Assembly: GCF_000765475.1 (NCBI RefSeq)
Contig: NZ_JRHO01000009.1
Coordinates: forward strand, 186,001 to 250,000
DNA: 64,000 nt
Direction: 5' to 3'
Source of the DNA: Methanococcoides methylutens
GTDB lineage: Archaea > Halobacteriota > Methanosarcinia > Methanosarcinales > Methanosarcinaceae
Under the pieces are notes generated by a model. That model saw only the letters and a program-made list of their open reading frames with translations. It searched no databases and was not told the origin of the DNA. The position numbers and the translations under genes were made by a program. Positions 16,057 through 25,796 of the stretch are shown here, in pieces (position 1 is the stretch's first letter; each line of letters opens with the position of its first letter).

Positions 16057-17058
16057 TTATACTATCTCGAGGTCACCAACACGAATTCCGCTTTCGACGA
16101 TCTTTCCGACAATCTTTCCTCCTGTCATTTCTGCAGCCTTTTTAGCGTCAGCTTCCGGAAGAACTATCAAAAATCCCATTCCCATATTGAAAGTACGGTA
16201 CATCTCAAGATCGTCCACATTTCCTTCTTCTTGAAGGAACTTGAAGATGTCATTTGGCTCGATAGGATCTGTAAAATCAAATCCAAGATCGGTAACTCTT
16301 TTGAGCTTCAGTAGTCCGCTTCCGGTAATATGTGCAAGTCCGTGGACGTCACATTCTTTTATTACATCGAGTACTTCCATGTAAATGCGGGTTGGTATCA
16401 GTAGTTCGTCACCAATGGTGGTCTCAGAGTTGTACGGGAAGTTGTCGTGATATGAGTGTTTTGACTGGTCGACTATATTCCTTACAAGGGTGTAGCCATT
16501 ACTGTGAACACCGCTACTTGGAATTCCTACAAGGACATCGCCAAGCTGCACTTTTTCACCGGTTATGATCTCATTCTTCTTTACCATTCCAAGGCAGGTT
16601 CCTGCAAGGTCGAAGCCATTTATGATTTCCGGAAGGGTTGCTGTTTCCCCGCCGACGATGGTCATCTTTGATATTTCTGCACCCCGGGTAAGTCCTTCAC
16701 CGATCTGGCGTGCGAATTCATCAGTATGCTCTTCAAGTGCAAGGTAATCCACAAAACTGATCGGTTCTGCACCGATGGCCAGAAGGTCGTTTACGTTCAT
16801 GGCGATACAGTCGATACCAACTGTGTTCCAGCGCTTCATTTCATTTGCAATGAGCACCTTTGAACCGACGCCGTCAGTTGCCATTGCCAATGCATACTCT
16901 CCGAACTCGATGAGTCCTGCATAGTGGCCAATATCAGTGAGCGGAGCGCCAAGGCCCTCGCGTCTGTATGTCATTCCACTTGTCAGTGCTTTGATAGTGG
17001 ATTCCTCTTTCTCGATATCCACTCCGGAATCTGCGTATGTAAGATGTTTATCACTCAA
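16057..17058 (-). CDS. purM: Phosphoribosylformylglycinamidine cyclo-ligase (AIR synthase)
   Basis: This 333-residue cytoplasmic enzyme closes the imidazole ring of aminoimidazole ribonucleotide from FGAM with ATP in purine synthesis. The family N terminus LTYADSGVDIEKEE, MATDGVGSKVLIANE (about 58-72), the GIDCIAMNVNDLLAIGAEP motif (about 79-97) and VGGETATLPEI are all present. So are GIPSSGVHSNGYTLVR and HITGSGLLKLKR, the latter with a conservative change from the usual ITGGG. Length is normal. It sits 16 bases after the aspartokinase gene and immediately before a small unknown gene, in one leftward operon. Confidence 0.93.
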   Translation of the reverse strand: MSDKHLTYADSGVDIEKEESTIKALTSGMTYRREGLGAPLTDIGHYAGLIEFGEYALAMATDGVGSKVLIANEMKRWNTVGIDCIAMNVNDLLAIGAEPISFVDYLALEEHTDEFARQIGEGLTRGAEISKMTIVGGETATLPEIINGFDLAGTCLGMVKKNEIITGEKVQLGDVLVGIPSSGVHSNGYTLVRNIVDQSKHSYHDNFPYNSETTIGDELLIPTRIYMEVLDVIKECDVHGLAHITGSGLLKLKRVTDLGFDFTDPIEPNDIFKFLQEEGNVDDLEMYRTFNMGMGFLIVLPEADAKKAAEMTGGKIVGKIVESGIRVGDLEIV

Positions 17059-17074
17059 CTTTGAAGGCCTCCTT

Positions 17075-18487
17075 TTATTGTCCGGATGTTTTCTTTGATC
17101 CGAGGTCGAATTCCTTATGCAGTACTCTTACTGCCTCCTCTGCATCCTTTTCACTGATGGCGAAGGAGATGTTGTGCTGGGATGAACCCTGGCTAATCAT
17201 TATTACGTTGATCTTGCCCTTTCCAAGGGCTCCGAATACTTTTCCTGCGACGCCTGGTATACCGTCCATTCCGGCACCCACCACAGCGACCACACAGACA
17301 TCTTTGTCGTAGGCCACTTCCCTGACAATATCTTTGTTGAACTCGGATTTCAATGCTTTTACAGCACTCTTGAGGTGGGCATCATCAACAACAAGGGACA
17401 TGTTGGCTTCGGATGAGCTCTGGCTGATCATAATTATATTGACACCGGCCTTTGCAAGTGCGGAAAAGATCCTTGCTGCTGTACCGATAGCTCCTACCAT
17501 CCCGGCTCCTGATATGTTGACGGCAGCCACATTCCTGATCAGTGTTACTGCTTTTACCACATCTTCCTTTCGGGTCTGGTCTGCAACGACAAGTGTTCCT
17601 GGATATTTTATATCAAAGGTATTCTTAACACGAACCGGTATGCCATGTTTTATTGCAGGCTCTATAGCACGTGGATGAAGTACCTTGGCGCCGAAATATG
17701 ACATTTCCATTGCTTCGATGTAAGATATCTGGGGAATAGATGATGCTTCGGGAACTATCTTCGGGTCAGTTGTCATAATGCCGTGTACTTCTTTCCAGAG
17801 CCAGATCTCATCTGCCTGAATGGCAGCACCTACAATGGATGCCGTAAAGTCAGAACCACCGCGTCCAAGGGTTGTGATGATGCCTTTCTTATCTTCTGCA
17901 ATGAAACCGGTTATCACGGGGATAGAGGTTTCCACCCGGGTCGATATATTGTTCTCCACCTGCTCATAGCTTTTCTCAAGTGGCTGGGCATTTCCGTAAT
18001 CACTTGTTGTGACAATGCCTGCTTCTCCGCCGGTAAATGGCATTGAGTCCGTTCCAAGTGAGCGTATTGCTCCACTTATGATCGGCACTGCCAGACGTTC
18101 TCCGTATGATGAGATGTAATCAATGGAACGTGGTGTCAGCTCACCGAGATAACAGATTCCGATAAGTGCTTTTTCAAGTTCATCTATACGGCTGTCGATG
18201 GTTTCGATAACATCATCAGCGATCCTCTCATCATCAATTGCATGACCAATAGCATCATAGTGCTTTTTGGCAAGTTCCGTCATGAACTCCTTTATCTGGG
18301 CTACCTTCCCTTTTTGTGATGCTTCAGCTGCGTTGGTGAGCAGTCCGTCAGTAACGCCTCCGAGGGCAGAAGTTATGGCAACTACCTGATCTCCGGCATC
18401 TCTGTAACTGATCAAAAGCTGTGCAACATGACGTATCTTCTTCCCATCAGCAATGGATGTACCGCCAAATTTCATTACATATCTCAT
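17075..18487 (-). CDS. lysC: Aspartate kinase with two C-terminal ACT domains
   Basis: This 470-residue enzyme phosphorylates aspartate, the first step toward lysine, threonine and methionine. The kinase motif KFGGTSIADG (6-15), TTLGRGGSDFTAS (about 210-222) and the linker to tandem ACT regions (IISGAGMVGAIG-like and VVAVVGAGMDG blocks, each followed by a VIMISQ strand) are visible. The doubled ACT region suggests feedback control by an amino acid. The start at 18487 is chosen because GTGATC, complementary to the 16S end, lies 5 bases upstream; a longer frame to 18538 adds a non-family leader. First gene of the lysC-purM operon. Confidence 0.9.
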   Translation of the reverse strand: MRYVMKFGGTSIADGKKIRHVAQLLISYRDAGDQVVAITSALGGVTDGLLTNAAEASQKGKVAQIKEFMTELAKKHYDAIGHAIDDERIADDVIETIDSRIDELEKALIGICYLGELTPRSIDYISSYGERLAVPIISGAIRSLGTDSMPFTGGEAGIVTTSDYGNAQPLEKSYEQVENNISTRVETSIPVITGFIAEDKKGIITTLGRGGSDFTASIVGAAIQADEIWLWKEVHGIMTTDPKIVPEASSIPQISYIEAMEMSYFGAKVLHPRAIEPAIKHGIPVRVKNTFDIKYPGTLVVADQTRKEDVVKAVTLIRNVAAVNISGAGMVGAIGTAARIFSALAKAGVNIIMISQSSSEANMSLVVDDAHLKSAVKALKSEFNKDIVREVAYDKDVCVVAVVGAGMDGIPGVAGKVFGALGKGKINVIMISQGSSQHNISFAISEKDAEEAVRVLHKEFDLGSKKTSGQ

Positions 18488-18616
18488 AGTCTGATCACGT
18501 TCTGTATTAGGCTTGATTTGGAATGTGGCTATAAACACGGCAGTGTAATATAAAGATTATGAACGATGAACCAATGTATCTATTTTCTCTCTGTGAAAAT
18601 GAAAAGAAAGAGTTGA

Positions 18617-19822
18617 TCAGCTAAACTCTCTCTTGAAGAAGAATGCGGTAAGTGCAAGAAGGAAGGCGACTACAATATATGTGAATGCAGTGGACTTTGT
18701 TACGTCTTCAACTGAGTCGGAAAATTCGCTGCTGGTATTCTCGGTATTCTGGATGATATCATCAACCTGGTCCGGTACGGAGATTTCCTCTTCGGACACA
18801 TTATCCTCGGTCGAACTCTCTCCGTCAACTGTGAATGAGGTTTCTTTTGAAGAGATGCTGCCATCCGTTGAAACGGTTTCAATCATCACTTCATGAGTTC
18901 CCTTATCCAGCTCTTCGGTGATTGTCTGGTAGGTTCCTGCATCCACATCATTGCGGACGTCTATGCTGTCCTCATCAAGAGATATCGTTACTTTGGCTGC
19001 ATCATTTCCAAGTTCGTAGGAAATGATAGCTTTTTCACCCTCTCTGACAACGTTTCCTGATAATCCCTGGATGCTGATCTCAACATTACTCTCAACTTCC
19101 ACATCTTCCCTTTGTGAGATCTCTTTCAGGAATAGTATGTGTGATTCACTGCTTTCAAAAAAGTCATAAACATTTGCAATGAAGATCGTACGGATTTCTC
19201 CGTCTACGTTCTTGTAGTAGCTGAAAATATCCCCTGGTTCCATTTCCTTTACTTCTTTTACCACATGATCGTTCTTTTTCAGTGTTACTGTAATGGTCTC
19301 TTCATCCACATCAAGGTCTGATGCTGAGAGTGTGTAGCCTTCTTCCAGGTCCATCTCCTCGCCTATGTTCACTGAATCCGATTGGTCATATATCAGGAAA
19401 TCCTTTATGTCCCTTGTAGGGTCCCTGAATTGCTCTATTCTTATTTTTGTAGCTGTATCCGTTCCACTGGTGACGAGTTCTTTTGGAGTGACCCGGAAGA
19501 TAAGGTATTCTTCATCCTCATCGTCATTATCCTCTGCTTCAATGGTCAGTATGTATTCAAAAGGATCGTTTTCCTTTCCAGATCCTTCTCCATCTTCGAC
19601 AATTTTTCCATTGTGGCGTATTTCTACCCAGACATCCCCGTTGTCCTCATTTATATCAACTATCTCAAGGGTATATCCCTGGGCCAATGATAGTTTTGTG
19701 TCTCGTTCCGCCACACTATCTGAATAATGTATTATCGGTTCGCTCGGATCAAGGGATGCTGCCGGTGTTGCTGCAAAGAGCATGACAAATATTGCTAGAA
19801 GTACAAAATATATATATTTCAT
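18617..19822 (-). CDS. Surface protein with Methanosarcina-type S-layer duplication domain
   Basis: This 401-residue exported protein has a signal peptide (about 1-24). Two repeats follow with the pattern L-x-x-GYTL-x-hydrophobic-DI/DLD (LAQGYTLEIVDINEDNGDVW near 46 and EEGYTLSASDLDVDEETITV near 160), typical of the S-layer family duplication domain of Methanosarcinaceae. An Ig-like segment (about 240-335), a Ser/Glu-rich stalk and a C-terminal membrane helix ending KREFS follow. A GGTGAGGT ribosome binding site precedes the ATG. It is shorter than the major S-layer protein (about 650-700 residues), so it is probably an accessory envelope protein. It is transcribed divergently from the phosphoglycerate mutase gene. 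Confidence 0.75.
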   Translation of the reverse strand: MKYIYFVLLAIFVMLFAATPAASLDPSEPIIHYSDSVAERDTKLSLAQGYTLEIVDINEDNGDVWVEIRHNGKIVEDGEGSGKENDPFEYILTIEAEDNDDEDEEYLIFRVTPKELVTSGTDTATKIRIEQFRDPTRDIKDFLIYDQSDSVNIGEEMDLEEGYTLSASDLDVDEETITVTLKKNDHVVKEVKEMEPGDIFSYYKNVDGEIRTIFIANVYDFFESSESHILFLKEISQREDVEVESNVEISIQGLSGNVVREGEKAIISYELGNDAAKVTISLDEDSIDVRNDVDAGTYQTITEELDKGTHEVMIETVSTDGSISSKETSFTVDGESSTEDNVSEEEISVPDQVDDIIQNTENTSSEFSDSVEDVTKSTAFTYIVVAFLLALTAFFFKREFS

Positions 19823-19939
19823 TAAACCTCACCATTCACGAAGCACATTTAAACATTGTTGAAATGAGCATATTGTCTTTATAGTTTTGTCGATACCTTC
19901 ATTTGAAGGTTCGTGTTTATTACAAAAAGAGGTGTATCA

Positions 19940-21145
19940 TTGAAATATATTATTCTCATCGGCGACGGAATGGCAGATTTTTCCATGGATGAGCTGGGCG
20001 GTAAGACGGTTCTTCAGAGTTCCAGTACTCCTAACATGGACTACATGACCAAAAATGGTCTTGCCGGACTTGCTATCAATGTTCCTGAAGGCTTGCCTCC
20101 GGGAAGTGATGTTGCGAATATGTCAGTTATGGGTTATGATCCTGATGTCTATTATTCAGGTCGTGCTCCGCTTGAGGCTGCCAGTATGGGTATTCCACTG
20201 GAGAAGAACGATGTTGCGTTCAGGTGCAACCTTATCACAATAAATGATGATCATATTGCAGATCACAGTGCAGGCCACATAACAAGCGAAGAAGCCCGGG
20301 AGCTTATGGAAACCATTGATGGTGAGCTTGGGACCGATGAGCTGAGGTTCTATCCGGGTATAAGTTACAGGCATTTGCTTGTTGCGTCCAATGATCTTGG
20401 TGCTAAGGCAGACTGTACTCCACCTCATGATGTGATAGGCGGGGAACGGATGGTCCATATGCCAAAAGGAGATGGCAGTGATGTCCTGTGCAGGCTGATC
20501 GAAGAGTCGATATCAATACTTGAGAATCATCCTGTCAATGAAAAGAGAAGAAAGGAAGGCAAGAATCCTGCAAATGCCATCTGGTTCTGGGGTCAGGGTT
20601 ATGCACCCTCCTTCCGGACATTTGATGAGCTCTACGGTCTCACAGGTTCCGTTATCTCGGCTGTGGACCTGATAAAGGGTCTTGGCATATATGCCGGTCT
20701 TGACATTATCGATGTTCCGGGTGCAACCGGGTATCTTGACACCAATTATGTTGGTAAGGCGGAATATGCCATGGAATCCCTGAAGGATAGGGATATTGTT
20801 GTGGTGCATGTTGAAGCTCCTGATGAAGCAGGCCACATGGGAGATCTGGGTGCCAAGATACAGGCGATCGAGGATTTCGATGAGAAGGTCGTAGGCACCG
20901 TTCTGCGTGCTGCAAAAGAGGGTGATGATGATTACATGATAGTCGTACTTCCGGACCATCCGACACCTCTCGTCCTCAGGACCCATACATCCGATCCTGT
21001 CCCGTTCCTCATTTATTCAACTCTGGAGAACGAGGCCGACAGTGTGGAAACATTTGATGAGGATTCCATGAAAGAAGGTTCTCTTGGCATTGTTCGAGGG
21101 TGCGATATTGTTCAGATGCTTATCGATAAGGCAAAGCAGGCATAA
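19940..21145 (+). CDS. apgM: 2,3-bisphosphoglycerate-independent phosphoglycerate mutase, archaeal type
   Basis: This 401-residue metal-dependent mutase interconverts 3- and 2-phosphoglycerate in gluconeogenesis. It belongs to the alkaline-phosphatase superfamily: the N-terminal metal motif [23 protein letters not shown] with the phosphoserine position, [21 protein letters not shown] and VLPDHPTP are seen in order. The start is taken as TTG at 19940, because AGAGGTG (19928-19934) is ideally placed and the family begins with [12 protein letters not shown]. An upstream ATG would lack a site. A hairpin terminator follows the stop. Confidence 0.92.
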   Translation: MKYIILIGDGMADFSMDELGGKTVLQSSSTPNMDYMTKNGLAGLAINVPEGLPPGSDVANMSVMGYDPDVYYSGRAPLEAASMGIPLEKNDVAFRCNLITINDDHIADHSAGHITSEEARELMETIDGELGTDELRFYPGISYRHLLVASNDLGAKADCTPPHDVIGGERMVHMPKGDGSDVLCRLIEESISILENHPVNEKRRKEGKNPANAIWFWGQGYAPSFRTFDELYGLTGSVISAVDLIKGLGIYAGLDIIDVPGATGYLDTNYVGKAEYAMESLKDRDIVVVHVEAPDEAGHMGDLGAKIQAIEDFDEKVVGTVLRAAKEGDDDYMIVVLPDHPTPLVLRTHTSDPVPFLIYSTLENEADSVETFDEDSMKEGSLGIVRGCDIVQMLIDKAKQA

Positions 21146-21168
21146 GCTTCCTGCTTATTATTTTTTTA
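21134..21168 (+). terminator. Hairpin terminator of apgM
   Basis: AAGCAGG (21134-21140) pairs with CCTGCTT (21150-21156) around a 9-base loop holding the stop codon, followed by a run of eight T residues. Confidence 0.6.
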
Positions 21169-21235
21169 TATCCGTTACCTTTTTATGCGTATTTGTCATA
21201 TATTCTGTTGCTTAAATTTTTAGGAGTGGAAATGA

Positions 21236-21697
21236 ATGAAATTTGGTTTAACACGTAGGGGTCCCTCTGGATTATCCCGCTGGGATCCATTTGAAGAGAT
21301 AAGGCAGACACAGGAACATCTCAACCAGTTATTCAGGGAGGTTTCTCCTTTCGGAGGTTGGCCTGAGGGAAGATCAATTGCTCCTCTGATGGATATCAGG
21401 GAAGAAGGTGACAATGTCATCGTTACTACTGATCTGCCAGGTGTTGACAAGAAAGACATCGATGTGAGTGTGAGAGACAACATTATTGAGATCAGCGCAG
21501 AGTGCAAAAAGGAAAGTGAATCTGAGGAAGAAGGTTACACTCAGAGGGAACGTACCTATAGTCGGTTCTCAAGATCTGCTGTCCTTCCATCGAACGTTAC
21601 TGATGAAGATGCGAAGGCAAAACTTGAGAATGGTGTGCTGACGATCACACTTCCAAAGGCAAAGATCGAAGAAAAGCCGAAGATCATGATCGAGTGA
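21236..21697 (+). CDS. Small heat shock protein, Hsp20 family
   Basis: This 153-residue ATP-independent chaperone of the alpha-crystallin family binds unfolding proteins. The N-terminal arm contains SRWDPFEEIRQTQEHLNQLF. The alpha-crystallin domain begins near residue 45 (APLMDIREEGDNVIVTTDLP) and includes GVDKKDIDVSVRDNIIEISA, and the conserved A-x-L-x-NGVL motif (AKLENGVLTITLPK) lies near 128-141. The C-terminal IEEKPKIMIE carries an I-x-I-like tail. AGGAGTGG precedes the ATG. It is monocistronic. Confidence 0.92.
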   Translation: MKFGLTRRGPSGLSRWDPFEEIRQTQEHLNQLFREVSPFGGWPEGRSIAPLMDIREEGDNVIVTTDLPGVDKKDIDVSVRDNIIEISAECKKESESEEEGYTQRERTYSRFSRSAVLPSNVTDEDAKAKLENGVLTITLPKAKIEEKPKIMIE

Positions 21698-21864
21698 TCG
21701 ATCATTCTTCTTTTTTAATCCCGAACATTGGTTTGTTTGCGGCATCAGTCAGAGTTTTTCGTCATATTTTGCTCGGTCGGGGTAACTCTCATCATCGCCG
21801 CGAGTCTGTCTATATGGATAGTATTATTTATTTTTGATGCCATTTCACCTTCTGAGGTATCATA

Positions 21865-22632
21865 TTGAGGATGGAACTGTTTGCCATAGATGGTTTGCCG
21901 CTTATCAAAAAGGGAGATGACCTTGCGGCTATGATATGTGAACGTGCGGAACTTGAGGACCATGATTCTGTGGTGATCGCTTCTACTATTGTAGCAAAGG
22001 CCGAAGGGGCAATGGTGCAGAAAAGTGATGTGGTGCCATCCCAGCGTGCAATAAATATTGCAAAGAGACTAGGCAAGGATCCTGTTCTTGTGCAGCTGGT
22101 TCTCGACAGAAGCTCTGATGTGATAATTGAATTCCCTTTGTTACTTGTGGAGAACCTCAATGGGCATGTGAGTATCAATGCCGGTATTGATGATTCCAAT
22201 GTGGATACGGATTATCTTCTGGAACTTCCACACGATCCAGATGCTTCTGCGAAGGGTATAGGCAAGAGAATAGCCGATCTTTGTGGCAGGGATGTGAGCG
22301 TGATAATTACAGATACCAACGGAAGGGCTTTTAAGATAGGGCAGACCGGTGTTGCAGTTGGTGTCTATCACATGCATCCTATCAGGAACTGGCAGGGGGA
22401 GAAGGACCTCTTTGGAAAAGAGCTTGAGATCACTGAGGAAGCGGTTGCGGATGAGCTCGCAGGGGCTGCAAACCTGCTGATGGGCGAGGCTGCAGGGGGG
22501 ATCCCTGTGGTGATAGTGCGTGGTTTTGAATATCATACGAAGGACGATGTGAGTGTAAAAGAGATGTACCGTCCTGATAATGAGGATATAATAAGAAAAG
22601 GATTAAGGTGCCTTCGTCAGTCCTCTGACTGA
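21865..22632 (+). CDS. cofE: Coenzyme F420-0:L-glutamate ligase
   Basis: This 255-residue enzyme adds gamma-linked glutamates to F420-0 using GTP, making the coenzyme F420 used by NpdG and methanogenesis. Family motifs are visible: [17 protein letters not shown], the AKAEGAMV segment, [34 protein letters not shown] (about 148-167), and [13 protein letters not shown] at the C terminus. The first codon is taken as TTG at 21865, because GAGGT (21854-21858) is spaced 6 bases from it; ATG at 21871 is the alternative. Its 3' end overlaps the convergent dCMP deaminase gene by 16 bases. Confidence 0.92.
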   Translation: MRMELFAIDGLPLIKKGDDLAAMICERAELEDHDSVVIASTIVAKAEGAMVQKSDVVPSQRAINIAKRLGKDPVLVQLVLDRSSDVIIEFPLLLVENLNGHVSINAGIDDSNVDTDYLLELPHDPDASAKGIGKRIADLCGRDVSVIITDTNGRAFKIGQTGVAVGVYHMHPIRNWQGEKDLFGKELEITEEAVADELAGAANLLMGEAAGGIPVVIVRGFEYHTKDDVSVKEMYRPDNEDIIRKGLRCLRQSSD

Positions 22633-23072
22633 AGGTTCACCATTTCGACACCGGCAGCAGCGAAGAACTCCGGGGTGTCGGTATCAGGGTATTTTGTGCT
22701 GAAGACTACCCTTTTTATGTTGGAATTTATTATCATTTTTGCGCACAGTATGCAGGGCTGGTGTGTACAGTATACAGTTGCTCCTCCTATCCCTACCCCA
22801 TGAAGTGCTGCCTGTATGATGGCATTTTGCTCTGCGTGCACTGCCCGGCATTTCTCATGCCTGGTGCCGGATGCAATATTGTTCTGCTGCCTGATACAAC
22901 CGATCTCAAGGCAGTGTTCCATGTTGCTGGGAGCACCGTTGTAACCGGTCGAAAGTATCCTTTTATCACGGACAATGACAGCTCCTACCTTGTTTCTCAG
23001 ACAGGTGGAACGCTTTGAGACCACCTCTGCGATCTCCAGAAAATATTCATCAATTGATGGTCTTTCAGTCAT
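22617..23072 (-). CDS. Deoxycytidylate deaminase family protein
   Basis: This 151-residue zinc-dependent deaminase is expected to convert dCMP to dUMP for thymidylate supply. Zinc and catalytic residues are intact: H79-A80-E81 followed by QNAI, then the PCILC motif (Cys107 and Cys110). The N-terminal [20 protein letters not shown] segment and [16 protein letters not shown] are family hallmarks and include the second cysteine/histidine cluster seen in ComEB-like enzymes. It is the only gene on this strand locally, and its last codons overlap cofE tail to tail. Confidence 0.9.
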   Translation of the reverse strand: MTERPSIDEYFLEIAEVVSKRSTCLRNKVGAVIVRDKRILSTGYNGAPSNMEHCLEIGCIRQQNNIASGTRHEKCRAVHAEQNAIIQAALHGVGIGGATVYCTHQPCILCAKMIINSNIKRVVFSTKYPDTDTPEFFAAAGVEMVNLQSED

Positions 23073-23178
23073 GTATGAAAAGAAAACAGCAAGTAGTATA
23101 TATAAGTTGTAGTGTATGAATTGGACATAAACCAGATATTGATATTTGATATCTTTTCTGATAACGGAGCATCAAAAA

Positions 23179-24081
23179 ATGGGATCAATCCTAACCGAAT
23201 ATCTTGATTCATTCATAAGGGGGCGTGATGACAAACAGCTTGTCACCATTCCTCTCGTAGTTCTGGCACTCGCACTTTTGGTGTCGGTTGTAGTATTTTC
23301 AAGCACAGGTGCACCTGTAAAGCTCGGACTTGAGTTTGAGGGTGGTACCATGATAGCTTTCGAGACGCAGGAAACCGCAGATGTTCTCGAGCAGGCATAT
23401 TCCGATTATTCATTGGATGATGCCCGTAAAGCAGGAGACCGTGCTATTTTGCAGTTTGGTCCCATGGACAGTGAAGATCAGAAAGAGCTCGAAAAGGATA
23501 TAACTTCAAAGTATTCGAACGTTGAGATCAAGCAGATCGGTGCACTATACGGAAAAGAGCTTCAGTCCCAGGCATTGAAAGCAATTGGTCTTTCATTCCT
23601 CGGAATGGCGATAGTCGTGTTCCTTATCTTCAGGACCGCTGTCCCATCTATCGCAGTAGTGCTTTCTGCAGTCTCTGATATTGCTATAGCTGTCGGTTTC
23701 ATGAACGTGGTCGGAATTGAACTTTCTCTTGGTACCGTGGCAGCTTTGTTGATGCTTATCGGTTACTCGGTGGACAGTGATATACTGCTGACAACACGTG
23801 TGCTGAAGAGAAGAGGTACCGTTAATGAGAACATCGGAAGGGCAATGCATACCGGTCTTACCATGACCACCACAACACTTGCAGCTCTTGTGGTGATGTA
23901 TATCGTATCCACATTCTCATACCTTGTGACATCGTCAGCTTCCCAGGTCAATCTGCTTTCCGATATATCCATTGTACTGATATTCGGTCTGGTTGCCGAT
24001 ATCATGAACACATGGCTGCTTAACACAGGTATACTGAGGTGGCATGTCAACCGCAGCAACCCAAGGGGGCGAAGGGCATGA
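23179..24081 (+). CDS. secF: Protein translocase subunit SecF
   Basis: This 300-residue RND-like membrane protein assists Sec-dependent export with SecD. It has a first helix (about 22-44), the extracytoplasmic region beginning LGLEFEGGTMIAFET (the SecF Gly-rich signature) and five C-terminal helices with LSAVSDIAIAVGFMNVVGIE and LLMLIGYSVDSDILLTTRVL. Archaeal order secF-secD is kept and the stop overlaps the secD start (ATGA). The start at 23179 is chosen for ACGGAG 8 bases upstream; the longer frame to 23146 has no site. Confidence 0.92.
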   Translation: MGSILTEYLDSFIRGRDDKQLVTIPLVVLALALLVSVVVFSSTGAPVKLGLEFEGGTMIAFETQETADVLEQAYSDYSLDDARKAGDRAILQFGPMDSEDQKELEKDITSKYSNVEIKQIGALYGKELQSQALKAIGLSFLGMAIVVFLIFRTAVPSIAVVLSAVSDIAIAVGFMNVVGIELSLGTVAALLMLIGYSVDSDILLTTRVLKRRGTVNENIGRAMHTGLTMTTTTLAALVVMYIVSTFSYLVTSSASQVNLLSDISIVLIFGLVADIMNTWLLNTGILRWHVNRSNPRGRRA

Positions 24082-25772
24082 GGGAAGAAGAAGTAAAGAA
24101 AGGCCTGAAAAGCGATATTCGCGTATGGTTACTGATAGCAGCGGTACTGTTCTCAGTTGTCATGATACATCCATGGTACTCCTCTGATGAGGGTGCAACT
24201 ACAGATCTCAATTACGGACTTGACCTTGAAGGCGGTTCATGGCTCCAGATCAGATTGCAGGGTGCTGTGGCCCAGTTAGATGCTGATATTTCACAGACAG
24301 TGCCTGCCATTATTGAACCTGTTATCGGTTCATCCATTGATGTGAAAAGTGTTACAGGACATACAGGAAGTGGTTATTCTTCCGTTGGCAGTACTGTTGT
24401 ATTTACAACTGATGTATATGTTTCAGATCTCCAGATGGACCTTGCAGGTATCGGTGAATCCGATGTCAGTTATTCGGGGAACACTTCCGAGATCATTCTT
24501 TATACTAGCAAGCAGATGCTTATCACCCAGTATCTTTCCGATTCACTTGATGCTGAGGTTATTCCTCTCTCTCTTGGTGACTCTGTTGAGTACGAGATCC
24601 GTAAAGAGATCTCACAGGAGGGTCTTCAGGTCCTGATGGATGCAGTAGGCGGTTCCATTCTGACAGAAGCAGATGGCACTTCGATATACCGTGAAGGTGT
24701 AAGGACCGAGACCCGTGACCTGACCCGTGATATTCTCAGTGACAAGCTGAACTCACTTGGTCTTAAGGACATACCTGTACGTACCGTGGGTGAGGATTAC
24801 ATCCTTATTGATTTTGCAGGGACCGATCTTACAACCGCAAAGGAGATCGTTGAAAAACCCGGTAAGTTCGAGATCCGGGTACAGACACAGGACAATGGGA
24901 CTGCCCATGTACTATATGGTGATGCGATCGAGAAGGTCGGTGTTGTGACCTTCCACGACGGCCAGTGGCATACTCCTTTCACTCTTAATGAAGAAGGTGC
25001 CCTTGCCCTGCAGAAGATCGCCATTGAGACTGGTGCGACCACCGATCCGAACTCACACTGGCTCTACATGTATCTTGATGACAATGAGATATATGGTGCC
25101 CCGTTAAGTTATTCAGCAGCTACAAGGCTCACAGAGGTCCCGATCTATTCCTGGGAAGCTTCAAGCGGTCCTGATGAGGAAAGCAAGTCAGAGGCAGAGG
25201 AGCTCCAGATACACCTGCGTGCAGGTGCGTTACCTGTGAACGTGGTCCTCATGGGTTCCGGACAGGTGGATGCGGCTTTGGGTGCCCAGTTCAAGAAACA
25301 GGCTTTATTTGCCGGGCTTTTTGCACTTCTTGCAGTGGCTCTGGTCGTGTTTAGAAGATATGGCAAGAAAGAGATCCTGCTTCCAATGGTGGGAACCTCC
25401 ATCTGTGAACTTATCATGATCCTTGGAGTCGCAGCAACGATCAACTGGCAACTTGACCTCCCTGCTATCGCGGGTATTATTGCTGCGATAGGTACCGGTA
25501 TCGATCACCTTGTGATCATTACCGATGAGGTGCTCTACGAAGGCAAACTCCCTTCCACAAAAGTATATCTTGAAAGGATCACAAAAGCATTCGCTATAAT
25601 CTTTGCAGCAGCTGCGACAACTACCATTGCAATGTCACCATTGGTCGTCATGGGATTTGGTGCACTCAAAGGATTTGCCATTACCACCATCATCGGTGTG
25701 CTAATAGGTGTGCTTATCGCAAGGCCGGTATATGGTAAGGTCATAAAGGTAGTTCTCGATGAAGCAGAGTGA
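24078..25772 (+). CDS. secD: Protein translocase subunit SecD
   Basis: This 564-residue partner of SecF has an N-terminal helix (about 18-36) and the motif LNYGLDLEGGSWLQI. A large extracytoplasmic domain follows (about 60-400), then a membrane domain of five helices with the family's IAGIIAAIGTGIDHLVIITDE and TTIAMSPLVVMGFG. Archaea lack SecA, so the pair's energy source and exact step are uncertain. Translation is coupled to secF by a 4-base ATGA overlap, which fixes the start at 24078. The replication factor gene follows 24 bases later and could be co-transcribed. Confidence 0.92.
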   Translation: MREEEVKKGLKSDIRVWLLIAAVLFSVVMIHPWYSSDEGATTDLNYGLDLEGGSWLQIRLQGAVAQLDADISQTVPAIIEPVIGSSIDVKSVTGHTGSGYSSVGSTVVFTTDVYVSDLQMDLAGIGESDVSYSGNTSEIILYTSKQMLITQYLSDSLDAEVIPLSLGDSVEYEIRKEISQEGLQVLMDAVGGSILTEADGTSIYREGVRTETRDLTRDILSDKLNSLGLKDIPVRTVGEDYILIDFAGTDLTTAKEIVEKPGKFEIRVQTQDNGTAHVLYGDAIEKVGVVTFHDGQWHTPFTLNEEGALALQKIAIETGATTDPNSHWLYMYLDDNEIYGAPLSYSAATRLTEVPIYSWEASSGPDEESKSEAEELQIHLRAGALPVNVVLMGSGQVDAALGAQFKKQALFAGLFALLAVALVVFRRYGKKEILLPMVGTSICELIMILGVAATINWQLDLPAIAGIIAAIGTGIDHLVIITDEVLYEGKLPSTKVYLERITKAFAIIFAAAATTTIAMSPLVVMGFGALKGFAITTIIGVLIGVLIARPVYGKVIKVVLDEAE

Positions 25773-25796
25773 TCTGTTGCTTAAGAGGTGTTAATG